Positions 1 to 9,352 of a stretch of DNA of 64,000 bases are shown here, piece after piece. Below the pieces are notes generated by a model. It worked only from the letters and a program-made list of their open reading frames with translations. It did not search any database and was not told the origin of the DNA. Position 1 is the stretch's first letter; each line of letters begins with the position of its first letter. Source of the stretch: Metasolibacillus sp. (GTDB lineage Bacteria > Bacillota > Bacilli > Bacillales_A > Planococcaceae); the NCBI RefSeq assembly GCF_025291715.1, contig NZ_JAMBIZ010000005.1, positions 62,001-126,000 of the forward strand, read 5' to 3'. Made by a program: the position numbers and the translations under genes.

Positions 1-1794
1 ATTTTAGATGTTGTGTTTGAGTCTGTTGATCATCTAGAGGAAATGGTAATGAACATTGCAGAGGGCGGCGACGGTAAGCGCGATGTACAGGCGACAGTGG
101 AGAAGTTAAAGCGCATTGAAGCAGGTGAGGAAGTAGGCCAGCCTGCCGCAGCAGAAGAAATAGCAGCAACAACAATTCAACAAGAATCGCATTTAGATTA
201 TGATGATTTTGAAAAAACAGTGTTAGCACAATCTATCGAGCAAGGGCATTCAGCATATGAAATTACGGTGACATTACGTGAAGATTGCTTATTAAAGGCA
301 GCGCGTGTTTTCATGGTATTCGAGATTTTAGAAAAAAACGGAGATGTCATTAAATCTGTTCCAGCAGTTGATCGTTTAGAGGATGAACAATTTGACCAAG
401 TATTCCATATTGCCTATATTTCAAAAGAACCTGCCGATGATTTACAAAAGAAATTAATGAAGGTTTCTGAAGTAGAAGAAGTAAAAGTCGTACCTTTAGA
501 AGAAAAAGATGTACAGTCAGAGAAAAAAGTAGAGGTTGTTGAAGCAGAGCCACAGCCAGAATTAACGGTAAAAGCAGTGGCGGAAGTACCAGCTAAAAAT
601 GCCAAGGCACCAGTATCTAATAGTAAGTCTGGTGGTCATGTTTCGAACAAAATGATTCGCGTAAATATCGAGCGCCTTGATATTTTAATGAATCTGTTTG
701 AAGAGCTTGTGATTGACCGTGGTCGTTTACAATCGATTTCTGCAGAAGTGAATCATCAAGAATTAAATGAAACAGTAGAACGTATGAGCCGTGTAATGGG
801 AGATTTACAAAATATCGTCTTAACAATGCGCATGGTACAAGTTGAAACAGTATTTAATCGTTTCCCAAAAATGGTACGTCAATTATCGCGCGACTTAAAT
901 AAGAAAATTAATTTAGAAATTATTGGGGCAGAAACAGAGTTAGATCGCACTGTTATCGATGAAATCGGTGATCCGCTTGTGCATTTAATTCGTAACTCAC
1001 TTGACCACGGTATTGAAAGTCCTGAAGTGCGTATTGCCAAAGGGAAGCCTGAAGAAGGAACTGTACAGCTACGTGCTTTCCATAGTGGAAACTATGTATT
1101 TATTGAAATTGAAGATGATGGTGCAGGCATTAACCGTGACAAAGTATTAGAAAAAGCCATTTCTAAAGGGATTGTTACGACAGAAACAGCCAAAACATTG
1201 TCAGATAAACAAATTAATGAGCTGATTTTAGCTTCTGGTTTCTCAACAGCAGATGTTATTTCTGATATTTCAGGTCGCGGTGTAGGGCTGGATGTTGTAA
1301 AAACAACAATCGAATCATTAGGTGGAAATATTTCCATTGACTCGACTGAAGGTGTTGGTTCAACATTCTCTATTCAACTGCCATTAACACTATCAATCAT
1401 CTCTGTAATGCTTGTAGAAATCGAAAAAGAAATTTATGCAGTACCTTTATCGTCAATTATTGAAACATCTATTATCCGTCATTCAGATATTTTGAATGCA
1501 CATAATCAAAAAGTAATTGACTTCCGTGGTAAAGTCGTACCGCTTGTATTCTTAGATGAAATTTTCGAAGTTCCACGTACAGAAGCACAGGATGACGAAT
1601 TCTATTCTGTCGTAATTGTACGTAAAGGCGAAAAACTTGCTGGTTTAGTTGTTGATTCCTTTATCGGACAGCAGGAAATCGTATTGAAATCTTTAGGAAA
1701 TTATTTAACAAATATTTTTGCAATTTCAGGTGCAACAATTTTAGGAAACGGAAAAGTAGCATTAATTGTTGATTGTAATGCGCTAATGAAGTGA
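1..1794 (+). CDS. cheA: Chemotaxis histidine kinase CheA (5' end outside window)
   Basis: This is the C-terminal part of CheA, the cytoplasmic kinase that reads chemoreceptor arrays and phosphorylates CheY and CheB. The frame is open from base 1 and the visible residues already match the end of the P1 domain, so the start codon and the phospho-accepting His lie upstream. The P2 response-regulator docking region runs from about 200 to 500, followed by a charged Ala/Glu/Lys linker. The P3 dimerisation helix starts near 646. The P4 ATPase has an N box (LVHLIRNSLDHG, about 979), a G1 box (EDDGAGIN, about 1111) and a G2 box (GRGVGLDVV, about 1273). The CheW-like P5 domain fills about 1390-1790. 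cheW follows 24 bases later. The family assignment is certain; only the N-terminus is missing. Confidence 0.97.
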   Translation: MLDVVFESVDHLEEMVMNIAEGGDGKRDVQATVEKLKRIEAGEEVGQPAAAEEIAATTIQQESHLDYDDFEKTVLAQSIEQGHSAYEITVTLREDCLLKAARVFMVFEILEKNGDVIKSVPAVDRLEDEQFDQVFHIAYISKEPADDLQKKLMKVSEVEEVKVVPLEEKDVQSEKKVEVVEAEPQPELTVKAVAEVPAKNAKAPVSNSKSGGHVSNKMIRVNIERLDILMNLFEELVIDRGRLQSISAEVNHQELNETVERMSRVMGDLQNIVLTMRMVQVETVFNRFPKMVRQLSRDLNKKINLEIIGAETELDRTVIDEIGDPLVHLIRNSLDHGIESPEVRIAKGKPEEGTVQLRAFHSGNYVFIEIEDDGAGINRDKVLEKAISKGIVTTETAKTLSDKQINELILASGFSTADVISDISGRGVGLDVVKTTIESLGGNISIDSTEGVGSTFSIQLPLTLSIISVMLVEIEKEIYAVPLSSIIETSIIRHSDILNAHNQKVIDFRGKVVPLVFLDEIFEVPRTEAQDDEFYSVVIVRKGEKLAGLVVDSFIGQQEIVLKSLGNYLTNIFAISGATILGNGKVALIVDCNALMK

Positions 1795-1818
1795 TAAGGA
1801 TAAGAAGAGGTGTAAACT

Positions 1819-2265
1819 ATGACAAATGCTGTTGAACAAGAATATATTAAAGTAATTGTTTTTCAATTAGCAGATAAAGAATATGCGATTCCAGTATCAC
1901 ATGTGCAAGGAATTGAAAAATTAATGCATATTACGCGTGTACCTAAAACGCCTGCCTATGTAAAAGGAGTTATTAATTTACGTGGCGTTGTTACACCAAT
2001 TATTGATTTACGTGAACGTTTTAATTTACCGATTTTAGGTGAAGAGGATGCAGCACGTATCATTATTATTACGTTGGAAGATATGGAAGTAGGCTTTGTT
2101 GTTGATTCTGCTAATGACGTATTAGATATCGCTGCAGGCTCTATTGAGCAACAACCAGAAGTTGTAGGTTCTTTAGAAGAGGAGTTTATTTCAGGTGTTG
2201 CTAAGTTAGACAATCGTTTATTAATTTTATTGCATTTAGACAAAGTATTAAATCCATTAAGCTAA
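1819..2265 (+). CDS. cheW: Chemotaxis coupling protein CheW
   Basis: CheW is a 148-residue scaffold that links chemoreceptors to CheA. It is a single SH3-like CheW domain over its whole length, with the conserved GVINLRG core around residue 50 and the VDSANDV segment around residue 95. An AGAGGTG ribosome binding site precedes the ATG. It lies between cheA and cheC in the usual Bacillus order and is surely co-transcribed with them. A strong hairpin without a U run lies just downstream, before cheC. Confidence 0.97.
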   Translation: MTNAVEQEYIKVIVFQLADKEYAIPVSHVQGIEKLMHITRVPKTPAYVKGVINLRGVVTPIIDLRERFNLPILGEEDAARIIIITLEDMEVGFVVDSANDVLDIAAGSIEQQPEVVGSLEEEFISGVAKLDNRLLILLHLDKVLNPLS

Positions 2266-2271
2266 AATGAC

Positions 2272-2300
2272 GCCTCTAATAGCTTTTGCTATTTAGAGGC
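2272..2300 (+). other. Intra-operon hairpin between cheW and cheC
   Basis: The arms GCCTCTAATAGC and GCTATTTAGAGGC pair almost completely around a TTTT loop. No U run follows, so it does not look like a terminator. It could be an RNA-processing or mRNA-stability element separating cheA/cheW from cheC/cheD/sigD expression. That role is inferred. Confidence 0.5.
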
Positions 2301-2319
2301 TACTAAAGTAGGGATATGA

Positions 2320-2952
2320 ATGAATTTCAATCAAAAAATTACTTCGCTGCATTTAGATGTATTAAAGGAAATTGGAAATATTGGTGCTGCACATGCAGCA
2401 ACTGCACTGTCGGATTTGTTAAGCAAAAAAATTGATATGCAAGTACCTAAGGTCGAAATGGTGACATTTGACCATATGATGGAGCTAGCAGGGGGCTCTG
2501 AAACAGTTGTTGTGGGCGTTTTTTTAAGAATTGAAGGGGATGTTGAAGGCAGCATGTTTTTCATTCTGCCGATTGAACAAGCAAACCGCTTTATTCAACG
2601 TTTAATTCATGATGAGACGTTTGATTTTTATAAAGCCCCCGTGTCGGAGCTTGCGCTATCTGCGATGCAGGAAATGGGCAATATTTTATCAGGCTCCTAT
2701 CTATCTGCACTATCAGATTTTACTAAATTAAAAATTTATCCGACTGTGCCAGGGTTAAGTGTTGACATGTTTGGCGCTATTATTAGTACAGGATTAATTG
2801 AATTATCTCAAGTAAGCGATCATGTTATCGTTATTAATACATCCATTTTTGAAGAAGATATCGCTATCTCTGAAGCTGTTCATGGGCATTTCTTTTTGTT
2901 ACCAGACCCAGATTCATTCGCAACAATTTTTAAAGTGTTAGGTGTATCCTAA
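2320..2952 (+). CDS. cheC: CheY-P phosphatase CheC
   Basis: CheC dephosphorylates CheY-P and, with CheD, takes part in adaptation in Gram-positive chemotaxis. At 210 residues it has the usual length. Both copies of the signature phosphatase helix are present: LKEIGNIGAAHA near residue 15 and MQEMGNILSGSY near residue 117. Each keeps the Glu and Asn needed for phosphatase activity, as in CheC rather than the one-site variants. The start is the ATG at 2320 behind AGTAGGGAT. The stop codon directly abuts the cheD start, so the two are translationally coupled. Confidence 0.96.
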   Translation: MNFNQKITSLHLDVLKEIGNIGAAHAATALSDLLSKKIDMQVPKVEMVTFDHMMELAGGSETVVVGVFLRIEGDVEGSMFFILPIEQANRFIQRLIHDETFDFYKAPVSELALSAMQEMGNILSGSYLSALSDFTKLKIYPTVPGLSVDMFGAIISTGLIELSQVSDHVIVINTSIFEEDIAISEAVHGHFFLLPDPDSFATIFKVLGVS

Positions 2953-3450
2953 ATGTTTACATCTGACACAATTGTTAAAGTAGGTATTGCACAAATGGAT
3001 GTAGTAAAGGCACCTAAAACGATTCGTACATCTGGTTTAGGGTCGTGTGTAGGTGTTGTCATTTACGATGAAACGAAACAAATCGCTGGTTTAATTCATG
3101 TTATGCTTCCAGATTCGAGCTTAGGAAAAGTAGATGCTACAAATGTAGCTAAATTTGCTGATACAGGCATTAAAGCGCTATTAGACTTGTTAAAAGCAGA
3201 AGGTGTTCAAACGTTTAAACTAAAGGCGAAAATCGCTGGTGGTGCACAAATGTTCCAATTTACATCCGATAAAAGTTCTATGCGAATTGGTCCCCGCAAT
3301 GTAGAAGCTGTAAAAAATGAACTAAATAAATATAAAATTCCTCTTATTGCAGAGGATACAGGTGGAAATAGTGGGCGAACAATTGAATTTAGTCCTGTTA
3401 CGAACAAGTTAAATATTCGTACAGTGAACCGAGGGGTGAGTGAAATATAA
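2953..3450 (+). CDS. cheD: Chemoreceptor glutamine deamidase CheD
   Basis: CheD deamidates specific glutamines of chemoreceptors and is regulated by binding CheC. The 165-residue protein has the family's catalytic Cys in SGLGSCVGV (about residue 32) and the His in GLIHVMLP (about residue 49), followed by the AKIAGGAQMF motif. The start ATG immediately follows the cheC stop, and its own stop overlaps the ATG of the next gene (TAATG), which indicates tight coupling. Known partner relations with CheC fit this arrangement. Confidence 0.96.
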   Translation: MFTSDTIVKVGIAQMDVVKAPKTIRTSGLGSCVGVVIYDETKQIAGLIHVMLPDSSLGKVDATNVAKFADTGIKALLDLLKAEGVQTFKLKAKIAGGAQMFQFTSDKSSMRIGPRNVEAVKNELNKYKIPLIAEDTGGNSGRTIEFSPVTNKLNIRTVNRGVSEI

Positions 3451-3818
3451 TGCTTGGTTCGATTTTAATAAATTGTTGGATTGCGTTAATTAGCTTTACT
3501 GCTTATTTCATCTATGCAATTCAAAAACCTTTTGTAATGCCACTTCCAACGTTATTAACGGCACTAGGTGTTGCATTTATTGGCTTTATCATCGCATTTC
3601 CACTACGTTATTTTTTAGGCTATATTTTTTATACACCACAAGAAATTGCGTTTAGTGGAGAATCCGTAGAAACTGAGGATACCACATCATCAGAAAATCA
3701 ACCGTTTATTCAACAAAATGCTACATCAACAGTTGAGTTTGCTGATGAAAGCACGGAGGATATTGCACAGGTTGTACGGACAATGATGCATAAAGAGGAT
3801 GAAATGGTCAATAGCTAA
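3450..3818 (+). CDS. Small membrane protein of the chemotaxis operon, function unknown
   Basis: I do not recognise this 122-residue protein. Two hydrophobic segments are visible, at about residues 4-25 and 32-58. They are followed by a cytoplasmic-type acidic, Ser/Thr/Gln-rich tail of about 55 residues with no evident fold. Its ATG overlaps the cheD stop (TAATG), so it is translated with the che genes and is probably a real member of the operon. It occupies the slot directly before sigD, where B. subtilis has none. A terminator-like hairpin follows 25 bases after its stop. A role in motility is inferred only from position. Confidence 0.75.
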   Translation: MLGSILINCWIALISFTAYFIYAIQKPFVMPLPTLLTALGVAFIGFIIAFPLRYFLGYIFYTPQEIAFSGESVETEDTTSSENQPFIQQNATSTVEFADESTEDIAQVVRTMMHKEDEMVNS

Positions 3819-3841
3819 TTTCCTTAATTGATGAAATAGAG

Positions 3842-3886
3842 GGCTGTTTAGAAAGATGAAAACTTTCTGAACAGTTCTTTTTTTTA
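3842..3886 (+). terminator. Terminator after the che operon segment
   Basis: The arms CTGTTTAGAAAG (3844-3855) and CTTTCTGAACAG (3863-3874) form a 12-bp stem followed by TTCTTTTTTTT. It belongs to the dispersed GCTGTCT-type hairpin family described in the findings. It suggests that sigD is at least partly transcribed from its own promoter. Confidence 0.85.
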
Positions 3887-4264
3887 TAAGAAAGTATTCT
3901 GCGTACATATGAAAAATATGTGTGAATTTGTTATAATAGTTGTAATAATAAGGGCTGTCTAGAAAATTACTAATATTTTTTACAGAGCTGATGATTTGAA
4001 AAGAGTTAGCTAGCCATTACATTTTGGCTAACTCTCGTCCAGATTTTTGCTCTTAGTAGAAGTTAACCTAAAAGCGTCATACATGCGTCAACGGTTAACA
4101 GACCGCCTCTTTTCAAAATTTGTGACATCCGTCGGGGGCTTTATCATGAGAGGCACTCTATTTGGTTGACATAGCATAAAAAATTTTGAAGCAGCGAAGT
4201 TCTTATATCATCTGAAAACCTGGACTTGAGAGGTATAATCGATTTTAAAGAGAGGTGGATACGT
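3887..4264 (+). other. Long non-coding stretch before sigD
   Basis: No credible gene is present. It contains a half-copy of the hairpin repeat (GGGCTGTCTAGAAAA, 3952-3966), an imperfect hairpin with arms GAGTTAGC and GGCTAACTC (4003-4035), and a TATAAT hexamer at 4235-4240 that could be a sigD -10 box, though no good -35 box sits 17 bases upstream. B. subtilis has almost no space between cheD and sigD, so this gap looks like inserted or decayed DNA. Confidence 0.5.
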
Positions 4265-5035
4265 GTGACACAACCAATTATAAATGACGAGCAAAATCTT
4301 TGGCATAGCTGGACGATGGAGCGAGATGTAGATGCAGGTAATCAGTTAATAAAAAAATATAAGCCGCTTGTATCTTATCATGTGCAACGTATCGGGGCTG
4401 GATTACCGAAAAATGTTTCTAGAGATGATTTATATAGCTTAGGCATGATGGGGTTATTTGATGCTTTAAATAAATTTGATATAAAGAGAGATTTAAAATT
4501 CGACACCTATGCATCATTTCGTGTAAGAGGTGCAATTATAGATGGTTTGCGCAAGGAAGATTGGTTACCACGCTCAGCGCGAGAAAAAGCTAAAAAGCTT
4601 GAAGCTCAAATTGAGGAGCTTGAGCAAAAGCTAATGCGTCATGTTACACCAGAGGAGTTAGCTGCACATATGCAACTACCAATCGAAGAAATATATCAAA
4701 CCGTTCAAGAACATTTTTTTTCAAATGTTTTATCAATTAATGAGCAACAGGATCAAGAAGAGTTGGAAGGAAAAGTTTTTGTTATAAGGGATGATGATAC
4801 GAGAACGCCAGAACAGGAAATCGTGCACAATGAGCTATTAGCCGATTTGGGGCGCAATATTGAAAAATTAAATGACAAAGAGCAGCTTGTATTAAGCTTA
4901 TTTTATACTGAGGAAATGACCTTGACAGAAATTGGCGAGATGCTTGATTTGTCTACTTCCCGCATATCACAAATTCATTCAAAGGCATTGTTTAAATTGC
5001 GCAAGTTTTTATCGCCAGAAGTAATTAATTCATAG
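4265..5035 (+). CDS. sigD: Flagellar/motility sigma factor SigD (FliA family)
   Basis: This is the alternative sigma factor for late flagellar, chemotaxis and autolysin genes. The 256-residue protein has region 2 motifs DDLYSLGMMGLFDAL and FDTYASFRVRGAIIDGLRK, a region 3 segment, and a region 4 helix-turn-helix (MTLTEIGEMLDLSTSRISQI). I chose the GTG at 4265 because AGAGAGGTGG sits 7 bases upstream; an in-frame extension to 4226 has no ribosome binding site. Two small genes follow closely, as swrB does after sigD in B. subtilis. A long gap with a terminator separates it from the che genes. Confidence 0.94.
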   Translation: MTQPIINDEQNLWHSWTMERDVDAGNQLIKKYKPLVSYHVQRIGAGLPKNVSRDDLYSLGMMGLFDALNKFDIKRDLKFDTYASFRVRGAIIDGLRKEDWLPRSAREKAKKLEAQIEELEQKLMRHVTPEELAAHMQLPIEEIYQTVQEHFFSNVLSINEQQDQEELEGKVFVIRDDDTRTPEQEIVHNELLADLGRNIEKLNDKEQLVLSLFYTEEMTLTEIGEMLDLSTSRISQIHSKALFKLRKFLSPEVINS

Positions 5036-5048
5036 GGAGTGGATTAGT

Positions 5049-5357
5049 ATGAGCTTAAAAGGTGTAGAGTTACAAATTGCGATTCCTAAAACGTTCGATG
5101 CCGGAAAAATAGCTGACCAGCAGCATCAAAACAACATACTTCAACAAATGCACGCAAATGAAGCTTTAAAAAAGGAAATAGAGCGAAAACAAAAAACAGT
5201 TAATGACACAGAAAATTTAGATGCTGTGTCAGATAACAAAGAAGGTAATAATACAGCGAATGCCGAACAGCAAAGCAAAAACAAAAAGAAAAAAGAAGAA
5301 GAAAAAGTGAAAGCACATCACCCGTTTAAAGGAAACTTTATTGACTATAGCGGATAG
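5049..5357 (+). CDS. Small charged protein downstream of sigD, function unknown
   Basis: This 102-residue protein is very hydrophilic: rich in Lys, Glu, Asn and Gln, with a Lys-rich run near residue 78, no Cys and no hydrophobic segment. It is probably helical or disordered. GGGAGTGG precedes the ATG, 13 bases after the sigD stop, and the next gene begins 8 bases after its stop, so it is part of the same transcript. The N-terminal part (LQIAIPKTFDAGK) and the terminal HPFKGNFIDYSG look like conserved ends around a variable middle. I know no function for it; a motility link is inferred from position. Confidence 0.75.
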   Translation: MSLKGVELQIAIPKTFDAGKIADQQHQNNILQQMHANEALKKEIERKQKTVNDTENLDAVSDNKEGNNTANAEQQSKNKKKKEEEKVKAHHPFKGNFIDYSG

Positions 5358-5365
5358 GAGAATGT

Positions 5366-5905
5366 ATGAATTCAGTTATTAGTTTTTTAATAATAGGGCT
5401 TATTATTGCACAGCTGATTATTTTTTATTTAATCATATTATTGAATAATAAGGTCGCAAAGTTTAAAGATTTAGAAGTGAGACAAAATCAGCTAATGCAG
5501 GAGATGGATGATGCAATCGGCGTTTATTTAATCGAAATGCGAGAAGAAAATGACCGTTTGCTGCGTGAGCTAACAACTGTTAAAAATGCCATGCCTGAAA
5601 TAAAGCAAGAAGCTAATCATTTTGTTGATATAAAGCGTGAACAGCTGTCTGAATCGGTTTTAAAGGAGCAAGTATCCATTGAAAAGAAAGCATTTGTTCC
5701 GAAAAATGTAGCGGCAAATGTTTATAAACAACAAAAGCGACAAGAGCTTGAAAAACACGAAGCTCCAGCGCCAAAGCGAGAATCATTAACACCCGAACAA
5801 CAAATTCTCGCTATGCATAGAAATGGGAAATCTATTGAAGAAATTGCCAAGCAAACTCAAAAAGGAAAGACAGAAATTGAATTGCTCATTAAATTTCATT
5901 CCTAA
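5366..5905 (+). CDS. SwrB-like membrane-anchored protein (DUF6115 type)
   Basis: The 179-residue protein has one N-terminal transmembrane helix (about residues 4-27), then a Glu/Lys/Gln-rich coiled-coil-like region. A small C-terminal helical module (TPEQQILAMHRNGKSIEEIA) resembles a helix-turn-helix of the kind seen in SwrB/YlxL proteins. In B. subtilis swrB lies right after sigD and promotes flagellar assembly by activating the FliM/FliG basal body step. Position and architecture match, so SwrB function is likely but sequence similarity at this level is modest. It is the last gene of the transcript; a clear terminator follows. Confidence 0.75.
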   Translation: MNSVISFLIIGLIIAQLIIFYLIILLNNKVAKFKDLEVRQNQLMQEMDDAIGVYLIEMREENDRLLRELTTVKNAMPEIKQEANHFVDIKREQLSESVLKEQVSIEKKAFVPKNVAANVYKQQKRQELEKHEAPAPKRESLTPEQQILAMHRNGKSIEEIAKQTQKGKTEIELLIKFHS

Positions 5906-5912
5906 ATAAGGG

Positions 5913-5958
5913 CAGAGAGGTAGGAGATATGTTCAACAGCTTCCCTCTCTGTTTTTTT
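5913..5958 (+). terminator. Terminator ending the sigD operon
   Basis: The perfect 8-bp stem CAGAGAGG/CCTCTCTG (5913-5920, 5944-5951) is followed directly by seven T residues. Confidence 0.85.
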
Positions 5959-6035
5959 ATATAGCTTCAGAAAAGTATTTTACCTCGGGTTTTGAAGAGG
6001 AATCGTGGGAGAAAACGAAGCATTTACCAAAATAC

Positions 6036-6064
6036 TTGTCATATAGAAAAATACATGATATATT
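6036..6064 (+). promoter_or_regulatory. Sigma-A promoter of rpsB
   Basis: TTGTCA (6036-6041) and TATATT (6059-6064) are spaced by 17 bases. Transcription would begin near 6071 and leave a leader of about 115 bases before rpsB, room for the S2-dependent autoregulation known for this gene in other bacteria. Confidence 0.75.
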
Positions 6065-6187
6065 ATATAGCGGTGTTAACAATACACACGTATTTTGATG
6101 TAGTAAGTGGTGCTCTATTTTATAGGGTTGCTTGTTGCAAATGATAAATGCGGAGGAAAAAAACCAAACAATTAGGAGGAACTAAAC

Positions 6188-6916
6188 ATGTCAGTAATTT
6201 CAATGAAACAATTACTTGAAGCTGGTGTACATTTCGGTCACCAAACACGCCGTTGGAACCCAAAAATGAAGAAATATATCTTCGTTGAGCGTAACGGTAT
6301 CTACATCATCGATTTACAAAAAACAGTTAAAAAATTAGAAGAGGCTTATGACTTCATGCGTCAAGTTGGCGAAGATGGTGGTAAAGTTCTTTTCGTTGGT
6401 ACTAAAAAACAAGCGCAAGAAGCGATTAAAGAAGAAGCTGAGCGTTCAGGTAACTACTACATCAACCAACGTTGGTTAGGTGGTACTTTAACAAACTTCG
6501 GTACAATTCAAAAACGTGTTGCACGTATGAAAGAAATCGAAAAAATGGAAGAAGAAGGAATTTTTGCGGTTCTTCCTAAAAAAGAAGTTATTCAACTTAA
6601 AAAAGAGCATGAGCGTCTAGTGAAATTCTTAGGCGGTATCCGTGATATGACAGCTATTCCAGACGTAATGTTTGTAGTAGACCCACGCAAAGAGCGTATC
6701 GCTGTTGCGGAAGCTCGTAAATTAAACATCCCTCTAGTAGGTATTGTTGATACAAACTGTGATCCAGATGAAATCGACTACGTAATCCCTGCTAACGATG
6801 ACGCTATTCGTGCTGTTAAATTATTAACTGCAAAAATGGCTGACGCGCTAATCGAGTCTAAACAAGGTGAATCAGAAGCTCCAGCTGTTGAAGAAGAAGC
6901 AGTAGCTGCTGAGTAA
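6188..6916 (+). CDS. rpsB: 30S ribosomal protein S2
   Basis: S2 is a late-binding small-subunit protein needed for docking S1-like factors and for translation initiation. The 242-residue product carries the family signatures [19 protein letters not shown] near the N-terminus and the PDVMFVVDP and [10 protein letters not shown] segments around residues 155-200. It ends in an acidic Glu/Ala tail. TTAGGAGG is a near-perfect ribosome binding site. It has its own promoter and its own terminator, although tsf follows. Confidence 0.99.
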   Translation: MSVISMKQLLEAGVHFGHQTRRWNPKMKKYIFVERNGIYIIDLQKTVKKLEEAYDFMRQVGEDGGKVLFVGTKKQAQEAIKEEAERSGNYYINQRWLGGTLTNFGTIQKRVARMKEIEKMEEEGIFAVLPKKEVIQLKKEHERLVKFLGGIRDMTAIPDVMFVVDPRKERIAVAEARKLNIPLVGIVDTNCDPDEIDYVIPANDDAIRAVKLLTAKMADALIESKQGESEAPAVEEEAVAAE

Positions 6917-6932
6917 TTCCCTTTTACACAAT

Positions 6933-6969
6933 GGTGATAAGTGGCTGATCCCTCTTATCACCTTTTTTT
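6933..6969 (+). terminator. Terminator between rpsB and tsf
   Basis: A 9-bp stem GGTGATAAG/CTTATCACC (6933-6941, 6954-6962) runs into seven T residues. It probably attenuates rather than abolishes transcription into tsf, so that S2 and EF-Ts are made at different levels. Confidence 0.9.
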
Positions 6970-7016
6970 GAGAGTACAATATTAATTATATATAATTTCA
7001 AGGAGGCCCACTAAAA

Positions 7017-7898
7017 ATGGCAATCACTGCACAATTAGTTAAAGAATTACGTGAAAAAACTGGCGCTGGTATGATGGACTGTAAAAAAGCGTTAGTAGAA
7101 ACAGACGGTAACTTAGAAGCTGCAATCGACTTTTTACGTGAAAAAGGTTTAGCTGCTGCTGGTAAAAAAGCTGACCGTATCGCTGCGGAAGGTACTACTT
7201 ACATTTTAGAGCAAGGTAACGAAGCGATTCTTGTAGAAGTAAATGCTGAAACAGACTTCGTTGCGAAAAACGAAAAATTCCAAGTATTAGTTGCTAGCTT
7301 AGCTGAGCAATTATTAGCTGCTAAACCAGCATCTGTAGAAGCTGCTTTAGAACTTGAAAAAGATGGCGTGAAAATCGCTGACCAAATTTCTCAAGCAACA
7401 GCTACAATTGGAGAAAAAATCTCTTTACGTCGCTTTGAAGTAAAAACAAAAACAGATGCTGATGCATTTGGTGCGTACTTACACATGGGCGGACGCATCG
7501 GTGTATTAGTAGTGTTAGAAGGCTCTACAGATGCAGCTGCTGCAAAAGATATCGCAATGCATATCGCAGCAATCAACCCAACTTATGTATCTCGTGACGA
7601 AGTTTCTGCTGACGAAGTTGAACGTGAGCGCAAAGTGTTAACTGAGCAAGCGTTAAACGAAGGTAAACCAGAAAATATCGTAGCGAAAATGGTAGAAGGT
7701 CGTCTTGGCAAATACTTCGAAGACGTTTGCTTACTTGACCAAACTTTCGTTAAAAACTCAGATCAAAAAGTACGCGATTTCGTAAAATCAACTGGTGGTA
7801 ACGTAACTGCATTCACTCGTTATGCTGTTGGTGAAGGTATCGAAAAACGCGAAGATAACTTTGCTGAAGAAGTAATGAACCAAGTTAAAGGTAACTAA
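7017..7898 (+). CDS. tsf: Translation elongation factor Ts
   Basis: EF-Ts is the nucleotide-exchange factor that regenerates EF-Tu-GTP. The 293-residue protein begins with the UBA-like domain ([12 protein letters not shown] at about residue 16) and has the core exchange motif [11 protein letters not shown] at about residue 77, followed by the two dimer-type subdomains. AAGGAGG precedes the ATG by about 10 bases. It lies between rpsB and pyrH as in most bacteria and is bounded by terminators on both sides. Confidence 0.99.
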   Translation: MAITAQLVKELREKTGAGMMDCKKALVETDGNLEAAIDFLREKGLAAAGKKADRIAAEGTTYILEQGNEAILVEVNAETDFVAKNEKFQVLVASLAEQLLAAKPASVEAALELEKDGVKIADQISQATATIGEKISLRRFEVKTKTDADAFGAYLHMGGRIGVLVVLEGSTDAAAAKDIAMHIAAINPTYVSRDEVSADEVERERKVLTEQALNEGKPENIVAKMVEGRLGKYFEDVCLLDQTFVKNSDQKVRDFVKSTGGNVTAFTRYAVGEGIEKREDNFAEEVMNQVKGN

Positions 7899-7926
7899 TC
7901 TTATATCTCAATTTGAGAATTACATT

Positions 7927-7960
7927 TAGGGAGCACAGCACCAGCGTGTTCCCTATTTTT
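7927..7960 (+). terminator. Terminator after tsf
   Basis: The arms TAGGGAGCAC (7927-7936) and GTGTTCCCTA (7946-7955), one G-T pair, are followed by a T run. Confidence 0.8.
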
Positions 7961-7999
7961 CAAGCAAAATTCAATTCAATTACAATAATATACAAGTGA

Positions 8000-8736
<737 letters not shown>

Positions 8737-8737
<1 letters not shown>

Positions 8738-9294
8738 TGGCAAAGCAAGTTTTAGAACAAGCAAAAGAAAAAATGACAAAATCTTTAAGTGCATTTTCAC
8801 GTGAACTAGCATCGATTCGTGCTGGCCGTGCGAACGCTTCATTATTAGACCGCGTTTCTGTAGACTATTACGGTGCACCAACACCAATTAATCAATTAGC
8901 AGGTGTATCAATTCCAGAAGCTCGTCTTTTAGTAATCGCACCTTACGACAAATCAATTTTAGGTGAAATTGAAAAAGCGATTATGAAATCTGATATTGGT
9001 ATTACACCAACAAATGATGGAACAGTTATTCGTTTAACGATTCCTGCATTAACAGAAGAGCGTCGTAAAGAGCTTGTAAAGCAAGTGAAAAAAGAGGCAG
9101 AAGAAGCAAAAATCGCTGTGCGTAATGTGCGTCGTGATGCAAATGATGATTTGAAAAAGCTTGAAAAAAGCGGCGATATTACAGAGGATGACTTACGTGG
9201 CTATGGCGATGACATTCAAAAGCTAACGGACGAGTTTATCGCAAAAATCGATGATGTAACAAAAGAAAAAGAACAAGAAATTTTATCTGTATAA
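8737..9294 (+). CDS. frr: Ribosome recycling factor
   Basis: RRF works with EF-G to split post-termination ribosomes. It is 185 residues, the standard length, with the conserved N-terminal [13 protein letters not shown], the middle [14 protein letters not shown] and the C-terminal helix containing [14 protein letters not shown]. It is translationally coupled to pyrH with TTAGGAGG inside the end of pyrH. A strong terminator follows. Confidence 0.99.
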
Positions 9295-9318
9295 TGACGA
9301 TAGAACTTTAATTAAATT

Positions 9319-9352
9319 AAGGCGTCCTTTCAAACAGGGCGCCTTTTTTACT
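9319..9352 (+). terminator. Terminator after frr
   Basis: AAGGCGTCC (9319-9327) pairs with GGGCGCCTT (9337-9345) with one wobble pair, followed by a T run. Confidence 0.88.

Noticed and set aside
6968..6996. TTGAGA-17-TATAAT promoter for tsf
   Set aside because: The hexamers and spacing are excellent, but the predicted start (about 7003) falls within the tsf Shine-Dalgarno sequence and would leave no ribosome binding site. The -35 box is also part of the terminator's T run. A coincidence of AT-rich sequence is more likely.
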